64,000 bases of DNA from Trichomonas vaginalis G3 (GCF_026262505.1 NC_067206.1:34177896-34241895); one strand, 5' to 3'; positions 29,513 to 40,317 are shown, counted from the first letter of the stretch. The notes: generated by a model from the sequence alone, not told the origin. Translations and numbers: made by a program.

Positions 29513-30234
29513 TTTTTGAGCAAATTTTTAAACGTCCACTTTTTTATATATTGGTGCGCATTTCTCCTTCACATTTATTAGTCCATTTCAGATAAAGGAT
29601 CAGGCATTTTATCTAATCTTCTTTTATTCTTTTAGGCGACTCCGGCATCCATTGGTTTCTTCTTTGAAAAAAATTTATCCTTTATGGCTATCCATAACAT
29701 TTGGTATGCAAAATACTTTAAAGGCAACTTTCAAATGTGTTATACATAGCTTGAATGAAATTTTTATTATGATATTTTCGAAATAACTTTGACCTTCGAG
29801 AAAACAAATTTTGGACTTCTTTGAATATTTTGTTATGTTGAATGATGATTGTGTTAAAATTGAGTGTATTCATATGGGATCAAAATAACGTTATTGAGAG
29901 TTTATTCTTAAATAATTTAATCGCGCAACTATAAAAAGAATTATTTAATATTCATAGTACCATGTTTAGTTAAGAAGACTTTCATTAATGTTGAAAGAAT
30001 TTTATGAAGCAATAATAAACATGAAAAGAAAGAGGGTTTGATAATTCAGTGATAAATCCTATCAGTTATTGCTTTCGAAAAAATTTTTCTTATGATGCAT
30101 GCCCCCATTAGATATAGTTAGTTTGGACTTGGGCTGTCGCGTACTCTAATCAATTACAGTCTAATCTTTTTAGAAAAATGCTTAATTTTACCACAAAATA
30201 AAAGAGAAAAAATTTCTTGTTTATTATAAAAAAA
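29513..30234. other. Intergenic with a small ankyrin/minisatellite relic
   Basis: Positions about 29925-30060 resemble 23790-24040 (TAAAAAGAATTATTTAATATTC, the ACCATGTTTAGTTAAGAA ankyrin relic, and one or two ~37-bp minisatellite units). The ankyrin debris has therefore spread over 6 kb. No gene is seen. Confidence 0.5.
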
Positions 30235-32241
30235 TTATTCAGAAGTAAAGAAACCCCAAACTTCAACAATATCAGCCGCGAACTTGTTTTGACCAGCGAG
30301 GAATTCTTTAGCCTTTTGTGATCCATAGAGGAATCCAAGTCCGAATGAGTTTTCTAAAGCAGAAGAGCATCTTTCGAACTGTTGTCCAGCGAGAACTAAA
30401 TCAGCTCCACCGAAAGAAAGTGTATCTGGTGTTGCTACTGTGTATAATGGTTCTTCACTTCTTCCTCCATAAGGAATGAAAGCGTCCTTAGTGACTTGGA
30501 ACAAGAAAGTTGAGCTCTTGTCCTTGCGAGGAACACCATCACTTGTCCATTTAGTTGCCGCAAAACCTCCGAAAACTTGGTCGCCAGATTTAACGATAAC
30601 GGCTGTAATACCCATTTCGTCGATCATCTTGTGCATCATGTGGATGTTCTTTGAGTGCAATTCCGTGGAGTACAAAATGTGTGGCTCTGGAGTTCCCTTG
30701 AAAGGAAGGCAGAGATAAAGTCTCTCCGCAACCATTTGATCTGTAATGATTCTTGATCCGTCAAATGGTCTAAATGGTAATGTAATACCGGCATTCTCGT
30801 ATTTGGCACGTTTTCTTGCGGCCATTTTAGAAAGCCTTGTCCAATGTGGATCTTTTGGCTCAAGAACTGTGGATGTCGTTCCTTCTGTGACATAGGAATA
30901 TGACTGTGAGTCTTGTGGTAAAGCTCTCTCCTTTGGAGCCTCTTTTTGTGCCTTTGGAGGTGAAACTTCGATACGCCCATAAACGATAAGATTTCCTTTC
31001 TGGGAAAGTGGCTGTGGGAGGTCGACGTTGTGCTCTGTCTCACGCTTGAGACATGAATCTCTGAATACTGTCTCAAGGAATGGAACTGGCTCTGCATTTA
31101 CTCTGTAATTTTCAACAAGTGCCTTTTGATCTTCGTATTCTTGCTTCTTACGAAGGAGTTCGCACTTTGTGGAGTTAACCTGGTTGGCTACACGTGAAGA
31201 CTGCATCCTCGATTCTTCGATTGCCTTCATTGCAATTCTCATTATTTCATCTTCAACGGCTTGTTGGTTAGCTGTGATCTCCTGGAGACGGCGTTCGCAA
31301 TCGTCAAGGCCATTGTTAATGCCGCGCTCGCGTTCGGCATCGTATGGGCTTGGTTTCTTGAGAATTGTCATTGCATCTTCGTATGCTTGGCTGATTGGGA
31401 GTAATTTGTGTTTGGCTGGATCACCATGGGCGTGGCTTCCATTAACCTTGCATTCTAAGCAGATTGGAAGATGGCATTTCGGACAATAATATTCTACATT
31501 ATGATCAGGATGCTCTGGGCATTTCTGGACTGTAATAATGGCTTCTTCGAGTGGTAATACTTTATGCTGCTTCATGAAGTCTGATGATTCGTGTAATTTG
31601 TGATCGCAATCGTCGCATAATTTCTTGTGGCAGTTTAGGCAGTAAACTGTTGCATTTGGTGAGCCGCATTGTTGGCAAACATGACCATCTGGATCAGCAT
31701 CTGAGACTCCTTGCTCAAATGTGAAGCGTAAGAGGTGGCAGCCTTTAATTTGATTAGGGATGAAAACAACGAATTTATTCTCGCCAATACGGAGTGTATT
31801 GTATCCTAATTCGAGATTAGCAACTGTTGGTGTGCCTGTTTGATACTTTACTTTGCCGATTGGTGCTTTTGGATCTTGATAATTGATAATTGAAGCAAGA
31901 GCGACTTTTAAGTGGAAAACTTCGAATTCTTTTTCATTTGTATCAATTTCTAAATCATTTGTTGTGAATGTAAAACCTTCCTTTGGATGAACTTTGAAAC
32001 CATGGCTAATAACGTCTGCTTTAGACTGTTTGATTTGATTTGTTGGAATAAAAACATCAACAACATTTGATGGGACGTGTGCTCTGCAGAAATTGTCGAA
32101 TTGAACGTTAATTGGTTTCAATGAAATGTCAAACATTTCTTTGACCTTAAGAACTGGTGCCTTAGTCTGTAATCTTAACTGTTGCTCGACGTATCCGAAT
32201 TCTTCGCCAAATGGTGATACCTTTGGTACAGAAAGAGACAT
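30235..32241 (-). CDS. Double B-box zinc-finger protein with C-terminal TLDc domain
   Basis: 668 residues. The N-terminal ~180 residues are beta-rich and unassigned. B-box-type zinc fingers follow at about 189-230 (CQQCGSPNATVYCLNCHKKL, then CDDCDHKLH) and 241-281 (CPEHPDHNVEYYCPKCHLPI, CLECKV, ending HKLLPI). A coiled coil covers about 300-390. The TLDc domain covers about 490-668, with the typical order ITAVIVKSGDQVFGGFAATKW, FLFQV and SLENSFGLGF-like end motifs. It has no RING finger, so it is not a complete TRIM ligase. TLDc proteins (OXR1, NCOA7, TLDC1) act in oxidative-stress protection and bind the V-ATPase. A scaffold on endolysosomal membranes is a reasonable inference. A B-box plus TLDc pairing is unusual in animals. 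Confidence 0.88.
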   Translation of the reverse strand: MSLSVPKVSPFGEEFGYVEQQLRLQTKAPVLKVKEMFDISLKPINVQFDNFCRAHVPSNVVDVFIPTNQIKQSKADVISHGFKVHPKEGFTFTTNDLEIDTNEKEFEVFHLKVALASIINYQDPKAPIGKVKYQTGTPTVANLELGYNTLRIGENKFVVFIPNQIKGCHLLRFTFEQGVSDADPDGHVCQQCGSPNATVYCLNCHKKLCDDCDHKLHESSDFMKQHKVLPLEEAIITVQKCPEHPDHNVEYYCPKCHLPICLECKVNGSHAHGDPAKHKLLPISQAYEDAMTILKKPSPYDAERERGINNGLDDCERRLQEITANQQAVEDEIMRIAMKAIEESRMQSSRVANQVNSTKCELLRKKQEYEDQKALVENYRVNAEPVPFLETVFRDSCLKRETEHNVDLPQPLSQKGNLIVYGRIEVSPPKAQKEAPKERALPQDSQSYSYVTEGTTSTVLEPKDPHWTRLSKMAARKRAKYENAGITLPFRPFDGSRIITDQMVAERLYLCLPFKGTPEPHILYSTELHSKNIHMMHKMIDEMGITAVIVKSGDQVFGGFAATKWTSDGVPRKDKSSTFLFQVTKDAFIPYGGRSEEPLYTVATPDTLSFGGADLVLAGQQFERCSSALENSFGLGFLYGSQKAKEFLAGQNKFAADIVEVWGFFTSE

Positions 32242-32865
32242 CGAAAATTCTAAAGACGTTAGTTTACACGGAAAACTAAATCAATAGGAATTCAAAGTGT
32301 TTTTACATATCATATATTATTACACCAATATTGTGCTGCTGTCATTTGGCGAACATTACTTCCAAATTCAACATATAATAACGCAAGCGTTAATTCAACA
32401 GATCTATTCTGAACTAAACCTGGAAGTTTAGATCATTAGAATATGAAAGTTTGATGGAAATATATTATAAATTATTATACGTGTTCAATTGATTCCTAAG
32501 CAATAAATCATTCATCAACAGTCTTAGAAAGTTCTTTCTCTTCATTGAATATTGAATGTTTGCCCATGCTTAATTATTATGCAAAGTAAATTTTACAGAT
32601 ATGAACTTATTTTTTTCAATTTCGTTATTATGCAATGAATTAATATTAATCTAACATCAAATTTGATTTAACATGGCTAGCCTGATGTAGTGATGACTTT
32701 TAATGACTTGTTTTGTTTTGTTTGGTCAAATCCACAACAGATTGAACGTTAGCCTTACAGAACTCAAATTTAAGACTGCTTTCGGATCATACATGTTTTT
32801 TAACTATCTATGAATAGGATTTAAGATTGTTGTTTTTGTCACTTTTGCGATCATTAAAATTTAGA
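32242..32865. other. Divergent intergenic region
   Basis: It separates the B-box/TLDc gene (minus) from the CDP-DAG synthase gene (plus). It holds AAAGACGTT at 32252-32260 (AACGTCTTT toward the TLDc gene) and GTCACTTTT at 32838-32846 toward the other. No gene is seen. Confidence 0.5.
32838..32846 (+). promoter_or_regulatory. Initiator-like word of the CDP-DAG synthase gene
   Basis: GTCACTTTT, 19 bases before the ATG at 32866. An in-frame ATG at 32827 lies upstream of it and is unlikely to be used. Confidence 0.5.
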
Positions 32866-33870
32866 ATGTCTCAATCAAAGGTTCATCCACCAGCCAAATC
32901 AAATAAGTGGGGCGATTTAATAGTTCGCACAGTTTCATCATGCTTATTGATGGCATGCCAAATCGTTATATTCTGTGCAGGCAAATACCCATTAATTGCT
33001 GAATTAATGCTTGTTCAGTTCCTTGCATTTTGCGAACTCCTTAACCTTTCAGTTGAAAAGGATAAGGAGAACCTCATTGGCCGCCGTATCACAATCTTCC
33101 CATACGTTCTCGTATTTTCTTTAACATATGCTCTCTTCGGTAAGACAATGCTCCACTATTTCCTTAGTGATGCTATTATTTCTCGTTACCACTTCATCAC
33201 ATCCTTCGGATTTGTTATGTTAGCTCTTATTTTCTTTGTTACAGGACTGACACCACAGAACGATCAGTACGCCTATAAGAGATTCACATACTCATTCTGC
33301 GGAGCCATGATTGTTTGCGTTCCATGCAATCTTTACGCCAGATTCGCAGAGAAGTCTCTTTTCTGGTTTGCTGTTCCATTGTTATGCGTCATGATGAATG
33401 ATACATCAGCTTACTTCTGTGGCCGCTTCTTCGGTCGCCACCAATTAATCAAATTAAGCCCTAACAAGACAGTTGAAGGCTTTGTTGGCGCTCTAATCCT
33501 TACACCAATCACATTCATCGGCATCACATGGATTGCATCTCAATTCCCATTCCTTTACTGTGCTCGTTCTAAAATGTTCGATTTCCAAGTTACATGCGAT
33601 CTTCCAAGAGAATTCACACCAACAACATTCAACGTCTTTGGAAACGAGTTCACACTTCTTCCAGCTTACATCCATGCCGTTGTAATTGCCCTCTTCGCAA
33701 GTTTGATCTCTCCATTCGGTGGATTCTTCGCTTCTGGCTTCAAGCGCTCACTTGGCATCAAGGACTTCTCACATCTCATCCCAGGACACGGCGGTCTTCT
33801 TGATCGTATCGATTGCCAACTTGTTAACTGCACCTTCGCTTATCTTTACTACATTACATTTGTACAATGA
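32866..33870 (+). CDS. CDS1: Phosphatidate cytidylyltransferase (CDP-diacylglycerol synthase)
   Basis: 334 residues. It makes CDP-diacylglycerol from phosphatidic acid and CTP, the branch point to phosphatidylinositol and phosphatidylglycerol, in the ER membrane. About eight hydrophobic segments are evident. The conserved NDTSAYFCGRFFG and LSPNKTVEGFVGA motifs lie near residues 175-210. The C-terminal family signature is complete (SGFKRSLGIKDFSHLIPGHG followed by GLLDR, near residues 290-315), including the metal-binding Lys-Asp and the final Asp-Arg. The length is close to other protist and fungal enzymes, so this is the eukaryotic Cds1 type and not the short bacterial form. The start follows the initiator-like word. 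Nothing suggests damage. Confidence 0.95.
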   Translation: MSQSKVHPPAKSNKWGDLIVRTVSSCLLMACQIVIFCAGKYPLIAELMLVQFLAFCELLNLSVEKDKENLIGRRITIFPYVLVFSLTYALFGKTMLHYFLSDAIISRYHFITSFGFVMLALIFFVTGLTPQNDQYAYKRFTYSFCGAMIVCVPCNLYARFAEKSLFWFAVPLLCVMMNDTSAYFCGRFFGRHQLIKLSPNKTVEGFVGALILTPITFIGITWIASQFPFLYCARSKMFDFQVTCDLPREFTPTTFNVFGNEFTLLPAYIHAVVIALFASLISPFGGFFASGFKRSLGIKDFSHLIPGHGGLLDRIDCQLVNCTFAYLYYITFVQ

Positions 33871-34323
33871 AAATTGTTAATTTTTATTAATAAAAATCCC
33901 AACAATTACTTCCATATGTTTTTAATAACTACTAAAACTTTCTACTATTCAATATTTCACCTTGTTGACACATGCTTGATCAACTCGTTTAATTCTTATA
34001 GTTTCAATTATATCAAATCAAAATAATTTCAATAATATCTCAAAATTATGCTTTCATTTATGGTACTCCGCCGCGAAAAACATTCGAAGTGACGGACCAA
34101 TCATCGGATCTATTGCTCAGATTGCAGTTCGATAAAATTCTACAGTTGATAAACCATCCATTGAATTTCAGAAAAAATCTAAAATAAAAGTTTGCAATGG
34201 GAAAAGTAAAACAAAATGTTGGGAAGTCTGGGAAAAATTATAGAAATAATTGAATGTGAAATGATCGTTAGGGAAAAAATTCTATCAAGTTTGAATGTGC
34301 TTTGAATATACTTCATTTTCGAA
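33871..34323. other. Intergenic, no gene seen
   Basis: AT-rich spacer before the di-iron protein gene. No GTCACTTTT word lies near that start. Confidence 0.5.
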
Positions 34324-35055
34324 ATGGAATCCTTCGGAGAAAGAACAGTTGGTTCAATCGTAGCAGAAAGCTTCAAATCAGCATCAACATTCGCTAAGTT
34401 CGGTATTGATTTCTGTTGCCATGGTTACAACAAATTAAACGTTGCCTGCAAAGAAGCTGGTGTTTCACTTGAAGATGTATACAACGAATTAAACAAGCCT
34501 GCAGTTTCTGGATCTGCCCATGCTGAATTTTCAACATGGCCACTCGATCTTCTTGTAGATTACGTCTTAAAGATTCATCACAGAGGCATCAGAAAGAATG
34601 CACCAAATACACAGAGACTTCTTTCAAAAGTCGATGGTGTTCATGGAGAACATCATCCTGAGCTTCATGAAGTTAAGAAACTCTTCAATCAGTCTATTGA
34701 CGAATTAACAAAGCATCTTGCAAAGGAAGAAGAAATGCTCTTCCCATACATCGTCGAACTCTTTAATGCTTCTGAAACAGGAACACAAATTGCACCAAAT
34801 AAGTATGGTTCAGTTCAAAGCATCATTGATAGCCTCAAGACTGAGCATGAAGCTGAAGGCTCACGCTACTTCCATCTTGCCAAAATTACAAATAACTATA
34901 CATGCCCACCAGATGGCTGCAACAGCTTCCGCTTAGTTTATCAGCAAATCCACGACTTTGTTGATGCACTCTTTGAGCACATTCATATTGAAAACAATAT
35001 CATATTCCCTCTTGCAATCGAACTTGAGAAGAAGTATGTTAAAAAGGAAGAATAA
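34324..35055 (+). CDS. ytfE: RIC/YtfE/ScdA-type di-iron iron-sulfur cluster repair protein
   Basis: 243 residues. The N-terminal ScdA_N/DUF542 domain carries the diagnostic GIDFCCHGYNKLNVACKEAG (Cys31, Cys32, His33). It is followed by a hemerythrin-like four-helix bundle with iron ligands in HHRGIRKN, HLAKEEEMLFPYI, the EHEAEG segment and HIHIENNIIFPLA. Proteins of this family repair iron-sulfur clusters damaged by nitric oxide or oxidation. In microaerophilic protists they are considered bacterial acquisitions. Inferred site: cytosol or hydrogenosome; I see no clear hydrogenosomal presequence at MESFGERTVG. Bacterial YtfE has about 220 residues, so this copy is full length. Base composition matches its neighbours, so any transfer is old. 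Confidence 0.92.
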   Translation: MESFGERTVGSIVAESFKSASTFAKFGIDFCCHGYNKLNVACKEAGVSLEDVYNELNKPAVSGSAHAEFSTWPLDLLVDYVLKIHHRGIRKNAPNTQRLLSKVDGVHGEHHPELHEVKKLFNQSIDELTKHLAKEEEMLFPYIVELFNASETGTQIAPNKYGSVQSIIDSLKTEHEAEGSRYFHLAKITNNYTCPPDGCNSFRLVYQQIHDFVDALFEHIHIENNIIFPLAIELEKKYVKKEE

Positions 35056-35655
35056 ATTTAAATTTGTCAATTTTCTAATAAAAAATAAATGAAATACTAA
35101 TTTATTTGCCTTCTTTAGCGCATGTTGACCAGAGGTCAATCTTGACACATCTTCACTACAATACATCAAAGAAGACAGGAGAATATAAGAGAGAATATCT
35201 TCTCCAGATATGTTTTTTCAAAAATTTACTTCCAAGAATGTTAAATTAATGTGATATTCTCATTGAAAATCAGATAAAAGCAAAGCAATAAGATCTTGAA
35301 TCAGAGACCATCCCCATTCCTTCTTGGCAATCTCAAATGGAACTAAAAATTTAATTCTGAGTAGTTTTATAATGCTTTCTGAATGAATTCAAAAAATCCA
35401 TTTGAAATATATTAATTTCAACATTCCTAAGTAGTAAAAATGTCCCACATTATGCCATTTTAATTATTTAACCCATTATAAAACGTCGCAAATGATTTTT
35501 AAATCATCAGTAATCTAATTAAAAGAGATAAGAGCATTTTCTTTAAATAAATAAAAGTATCTAAATGTGTTTGTTTGAGAAATTTGTTTTTTGATGATTA
35601 TGAAAATCAACATTCTAAAGATTTTTTTTGCTAAACGTCTTTTCTCTCTAGAGAA
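35056..35655. other. Intergenic, leader of the RFC gene
   Basis: AT-rich. AACGTCTTTT at 35634-35643 lies 12 bases before the RFC start codon. A related AACGTCTTT lies before the B-box/TLDc gene. No gene is seen. Confidence 0.45.
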
Positions 35656-36633
35656 ATGTCAAAGCCTGCTGATAATCTTCCATGGGTTGAAAAATACCGT
35701 CCAAAAAATCTTGACGATATTGTTCAGCAAGAAGAGGCTGTTAAAGCTTTAAAAACTACACTTGAAACAGGAGATTTACCTCATTTAATTTTTCATGGCC
35801 CACCAGGAACAGGAAAAACATCTCTTGCATTAGCATTATGCCGCTCTCTCTTTGGTGAAGACTTTAGACTACGCGTAAAGGAATTAAATGCTTCAGATGA
35901 GCGTGGTATTGATGCTGTTCGCAGTTCAGTTAAAGAATTTGCATCGTTAGCAGTTCCAAATGGAAAAATCCCATTCAAAATTGTAATTTTAGATGAAGCA
36001 GACTCAATGACTTCGGCTGCTCAAAATGCTTTAAGACGTATTATTGAAACATACTCCGCAGTCACACGTTTTATCATTATTTGCAACTATGTTTCGAAGA
36101 TTATCGATCCAATTTTATCTCGTTGCGCTAAGTTCCGCTTCAAACCACTTGATCGTCCAGCAATTATACAGAGATTACACAAAATATTCGATGACCAAAA
36201 CTTATCTGTTGATAAGGAAGAGACATTTGAGACATTAGTTGATATTTCCGGAGGTGATCTCCGTAAAGCAATTACTTTTGCTCAATCAGCAGCATCAACA
36301 TGTATTGAAACTAGAAAGATTACATCTGAGATTATCACCAGTATTAGCGGTGCTGCAAACCCATCAGATGTTGAAAACTATTTCCATACCTGCTTAAGTG
36401 CAGATTGGGATACAATTGAAAACGCAACAACAGACTTAGTTTATGCAGGATATGATATTAGCCAAATCTTTGAAATCCTCATCAGTCTTATAGTAAAATC
36501 AAATGAAATCCCAGAAGCAAAGAAGCCTCAGCTAATTCTTAAGATAGCCCAAGCAGATGGATCTATAATCAACCGCGCCGATCCTCAATTCCAACTTCTT
36601 GGTATTTCCGCATCAATCAGAGCTTCTAAATAA
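35656..36633 (+). CDS. RFC4: Replication factor C small subunit (RFC4/yeast Rfc2 type)
   Basis: 325 residues. It is an AAA+ subunit of the clamp loader that opens and loads PCNA at primer ends in nuclear DNA replication and repair. Landmarks in order are PWVEKYRPKNLDDIV at the N-terminus, Walker A GPPGTGKT (48-55), LNASDERGI (RFC box), Walker B ILDEAD (DEAD at 113-116), sensor 1 near TRFIIICN, the arginine-finger SRC motif (155-157) and the C-terminal collar domain. The wording KYRP, LRV-ELNASDERGI, FKIVILDEADSMTSAAQ and NYVSKII-P-LSRC is closest to human RFC4/yeast Rfc2 among the small subunits. Length is normal and all catalytic motifs are intact. Confidence 0.94.
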   Translation: MSKPADNLPWVEKYRPKNLDDIVQQEEAVKALKTTLETGDLPHLIFHGPPGTGKTSLALALCRSLFGEDFRLRVKELNASDERGIDAVRSSVKEFASLAVPNGKIPFKIVILDEADSMTSAAQNALRRIIETYSAVTRFIIICNYVSKIIDPILSRCAKFRFKPLDRPAIIQRLHKIFDDQNLSVDKEETFETLVDISGGDLRKAITFAQSAASTCIETRKITSEIITSISGAANPSDVENYFHTCLSADWDTIENATTDLVYAGYDISQIFEILISLIVKSNEIPEAKKPQLILKIAQADGSIINRADPQFQLLGISASIRASK

Positions 36634-37193
36634 AATAGGTTGTTTTTTATGGCAAGTTTTATATTATTATAGCACATCTCAATCACAAGTAATAGATTAT
36701 TTTGGAATTATTTCAATTATGCGTTTAGATTTACATTCAATATGATGTTTAAATTTTTATTATTAAAGAACACGTTTACTTTTATGTTCCTCTATTTTCC
36801 ATTGGAGATTTTTAATGAATAACGCACAAACAGGCATAATGAAATCGTTAACAAATAAAGCAGTTGTTTGAGATACGGTCTGGGAACCATTCAATCATGG
36901 GCTAAGCCAATATACAGATATTATGCGAACATTAAATACAGTTTCATTCAAAATAATTAAAATTATCGGTTTACTCTCAAAAAAATAAGATCCAAAATAC
37001 GATGAAGAAAAAAATATAAAATAATGAAGGAAATAAGTCCAAAAGACAACAATGACTTTGAATTATAAAATCTGTAAAATCTTACCAAAAAACAATTAAA
37101 ATGAAATTCGTAAAGGAATCTATATAACAAATAGTTTAGAATAAAAACAGTCCGATCATAATACGGATTTTAAATTTAACTATCTATGGGGTC
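36634..37193. other. Intergenic between convergent genes
   Basis: AT-rich spacer between the RFC gene and the small minus-strand gene. Nothing recognisable. Confidence 0.5.
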
Positions 37194-37460
37194 TTAAAAA
37201 ACAGAAACAAGCGATCCTTGGAAAATGTTCTGAGGGCGCGAGTGAATAACAGGGCTCTCTGCTTCGCAAGAGGAGGAAGAATATTCATCGGAAAATTTTG
37301 TCTGTATTGACATCCTTTGTGGATATCCGAATGGTGTGCTTGGACGTGGAAGAGAAGCAGCTATTTCCGCAGGATGGCGATTAAAGACTCCCATAAAGCA
37401 AGAACCATTTGCATCTTCTGAATCATCAAAATCATCAACATCAAACCATGGGTTCTGCAT
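37194..37460 (-). CDS. Small acidic/serine-rich protein, unknown
   Basis: 88 residues, no known domain. The first 16 residues are acidic with aromatics (NPWFDVDDFDDSED), and the middle is rich in Pro/Ser/Arg (SLPRPSTPFGYPQRM, EYSSSSCEAE). This composition fits a disordered regulatory or short-linear-motif protein. Support for a real gene is the non-AT-biased composition relative to the flanks and the AAAAGTGAC word about 75 bases upstream of the start. It could be a chance frame, but codon content argues against that. Confidence 0.55.
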   Translation of the reverse strand: MQNPWFDVDDFDDSEDANGSCFMGVFNRHPAEIAASLPRPSTPFGYPQRMSIQTKFSDEYSSSSCEAESPVIHSRPQNIFQGSLVSVF

Positions 37461-37535
37461 GAGAATGATTGATGACCATTGAAAGCAATTCAGAGCTTTA
37501 CATAATAAACTATTGAAATATACAAATAGATAGTT

Positions 37536-37544
37536 GTCACTTTT
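37536..37544 (-). promoter_or_regulatory. AAAAGTGAC word before the small acidic-protein gene
   Basis: Read on the gene's strand it is AAAAGTGAC, about 75 bases before the ATG at 37460. This is farther than for the other genes and in the orientation seen before the armadillo and HMG-box genes. Confidence 0.35.
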
Positions 37545-38841
37545 TTCAACAAAAATCCTGGCGGTTTATTTCAATCATTATTAAAATATGCACTCAAAAT
37601 AGACGGTTATAATTCGTTAACTAATAAAAAGATATCGTTTATATGATATACATTTCGATTTAGTAAAACTCAGATAAAAATCATCACTATTTAAAATTCT
37701 TTTGAAAGGTTTCACAACCTTAGGAAAAATATATTTTCAGAATCATTGATAATCAACAAACCAATATGCTCTGAATGTAAATTCAAAAAACCGCCGGAGC
37801 ATTCAAAAAAATTGAAAATCGAATAATCCCAGTGTTTACAAATTTTACATCCCTTCAATTCTACCTTATGGAGATAAGTTTTGGTTTCGCGTATTTATGA
37901 GTACAAATCAATATTTGTTTTATTTAGTTTAATCCGCTTTCAATTTTTTCACATAAAAAAATAATTTATTTCCGATATCTTTGAAAATGTACAAATTGCT
38001 TCAGTGATCTAGGGCATTTTAATGAATCCGTTTTCTTTTCAAGCCAACCGGTTTTTTACCTCAGAATTTTTTTTCGTCAGTTGGGATAATTTGATATTCA
38101 AAAGATTTTCATAAGCATTTTAATCCTGAATCATAACCATTCATATTTATTCTAAATTTATTGAATTTTCTGATAATAGGCCCCCTTGTCAAGTTTTGAT
38201 TGCTCTCGTGGCTCATCCCTTTTGATAATGTGATACTTAATATTCTAATACACTTAATTTTCTTTGCTATTTACTTTAAACTAAAACAATAATCTTCCCG
38301 AAATTTTAAACAATAGTATTTCACTCATTTTCATTAACACAAAGCTTTGTTTATAGATGTTATAAATTAATCTTATTGATTCGCTCTTATTTTATGAAAA
38401 TTTTCACTCTGTCAATATCAATTTAGATATCTAACGCGAATTATAATATACATTTATTTATGTTCATGTTACCCTATCATATTAAAAAGGAATTATGCTT
38501 TATCTCTCAATCATTTTATCTTCCTTATAAAATTATTATTATTAGTCACCTTCGCTCTCTCTCCTTAAGTTTTTCATACTATATACAAATTGATTTTTCA
38601 TTAATTATTTCCGTATTCTAGACAAATTCAAAGTCAAAGAAATATTACCTTAAAATTCTCTTTTATTCTTTATTTATGTTTATATTCACACAAGGTTTCG
38701 TGATACAAAGGCTGAATAGGATTTGAAAATCGAAATCTTGTGTGGATTTAAACGATACAAAGCGTTTGGTCAATCAGATTCATGATACACATTCACATGA
38801 ATAACAAGTTTTATATTGATATTTAAAAATGCAAGCATTCT
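37545..38841. other. Intergenic, no gene seen
   Basis: About 1.3 kb of AT-rich DNA leading up to the element stack. No supported feature. Confidence 0.5.
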
Positions 38842-39413
38842 TGTAATAAACAGAAATTCATCAAAAGTGACAGCTCTCGATTTTTTGACATTTGTAAATT
38901 CTAAATTGAATGAGAAAAATGAAATAATATTAAGCATAATACAATATTCTAGATTTAATTATAATTAGGAAAAAGTTAGTTTTGAGAGTACTTTTCATAG
39001 GCATATAGAATGAAATCTTCTGAAAAATAATATCACATAAACTCATATTATTTTCTAATATATAACTATTTTATATAAAAATCAAATTCAATGATCTTAA
39101 AAGCGAAGGATAAACCACAAAATTTACGAATATAATGAGTGGGAATATAATGCTTATCTATCATAAAACCATATGAAATATTAATTTTTGCTTTACGCCT
39201 AATTTTTGACGACAATTAGCAAAAAATGTTAAATGTTAACACTCAGTCCATTTGAATATGAAAAATAAAATTGACTTTGATTAAATGTTTTTATTTATCA
39301 TGCAATTCTTCTTGCGACCAAAGATTTGAATAAAATTTCAAAAAATAAGATAGCTTAAAAAATAATATACGGTAGTGTTTACTAATAGATGAATAGTATA
39401 TAAATTCTATTAA

Positions 39414-39534
39414 AATGGATTTGATCCAAAAAAATATATAAAATTTGTTCATAAATAAAATCGTTTTAAATTACTTCTTCATTTAAATTATAACAATTAT
39501 TTTTGGTTTTATATTTTTTTGGATCAAATCCATT
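39414..39534. mobile_element. 121-bp MITE flanked by TTAA
   Basis: The inverted ends start AATGGATTTGATCC and match for about 25 bp. TTAA flanks at 39410-39413 and 39535-39538 suggest a piggyBac-type target duplication. The right arm of the host foldback element lacks this insert at the matching place (near 54384-54395), which supports a recent insertion into the left arm only. Confidence 0.65.
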
Positions 39535-39540
39535 TTAATT

Positions 39541-40317
39541 AAGGGTTTTGTTTTGCTAAAATTGTCACTTTTATAGCATATTTGTTTTTGGATGTTTTGC
39601 GAAACCAAAAAAAAAATATGATATACAATGTGTGTGTAAAGAAAATACTTTATTTACTAGTTAAAAAATCATTTGGTATTGATCAAGTTATTTTTTCTGG
39701 ATAAGATATTATATGGATAATTGGATAGAAAATACAATTATATAATCTTGTACCTGGTTTAATTAAGCTAATTGTCATCAGAAACTTGTAATTTTTATGA
39801 ATTTCAGATTTTCTTTTCATTACTGCTTTTCTTAATAGGTCAAGTTCTTATTTACGTTATAAAGTATGATATTTACAAATATCAAGTTATCATGTTTTTT
39901 GAGAAATTATGAGAAACAAACAAAAATGAAAAAGATAGGAATAGCAATGAATAGTGATGTGGGTATAGAAAATGTAAGAGATATGAATGCAAAGCAATCA
40001 GTATTTAGGATATTGACCATAGATTTTGAAAAAAAAATGCTGCATATTGAGCGAAAACTATGATTATATTACAAGGCTGTCATTTAAAGCATAATGAAAC
40101 TATTTCCTTTTCATTTTAATCGAATAAGATAGTAAAGATTTTTGAATTAGCTAGAAACTGATGAGATGTTTTCACAAATCAGATTTTTAATCTCTATAAT
40201 GCATAATTCACTCAATATCTCAATTTTGATATTGCGAGATATTTTTGCTATCGGTTTCGCAATTTTGACACAATAGCAAGAGGGTTCTATAAGCATTATT
40301 ATCAACGTAGAATCTGA

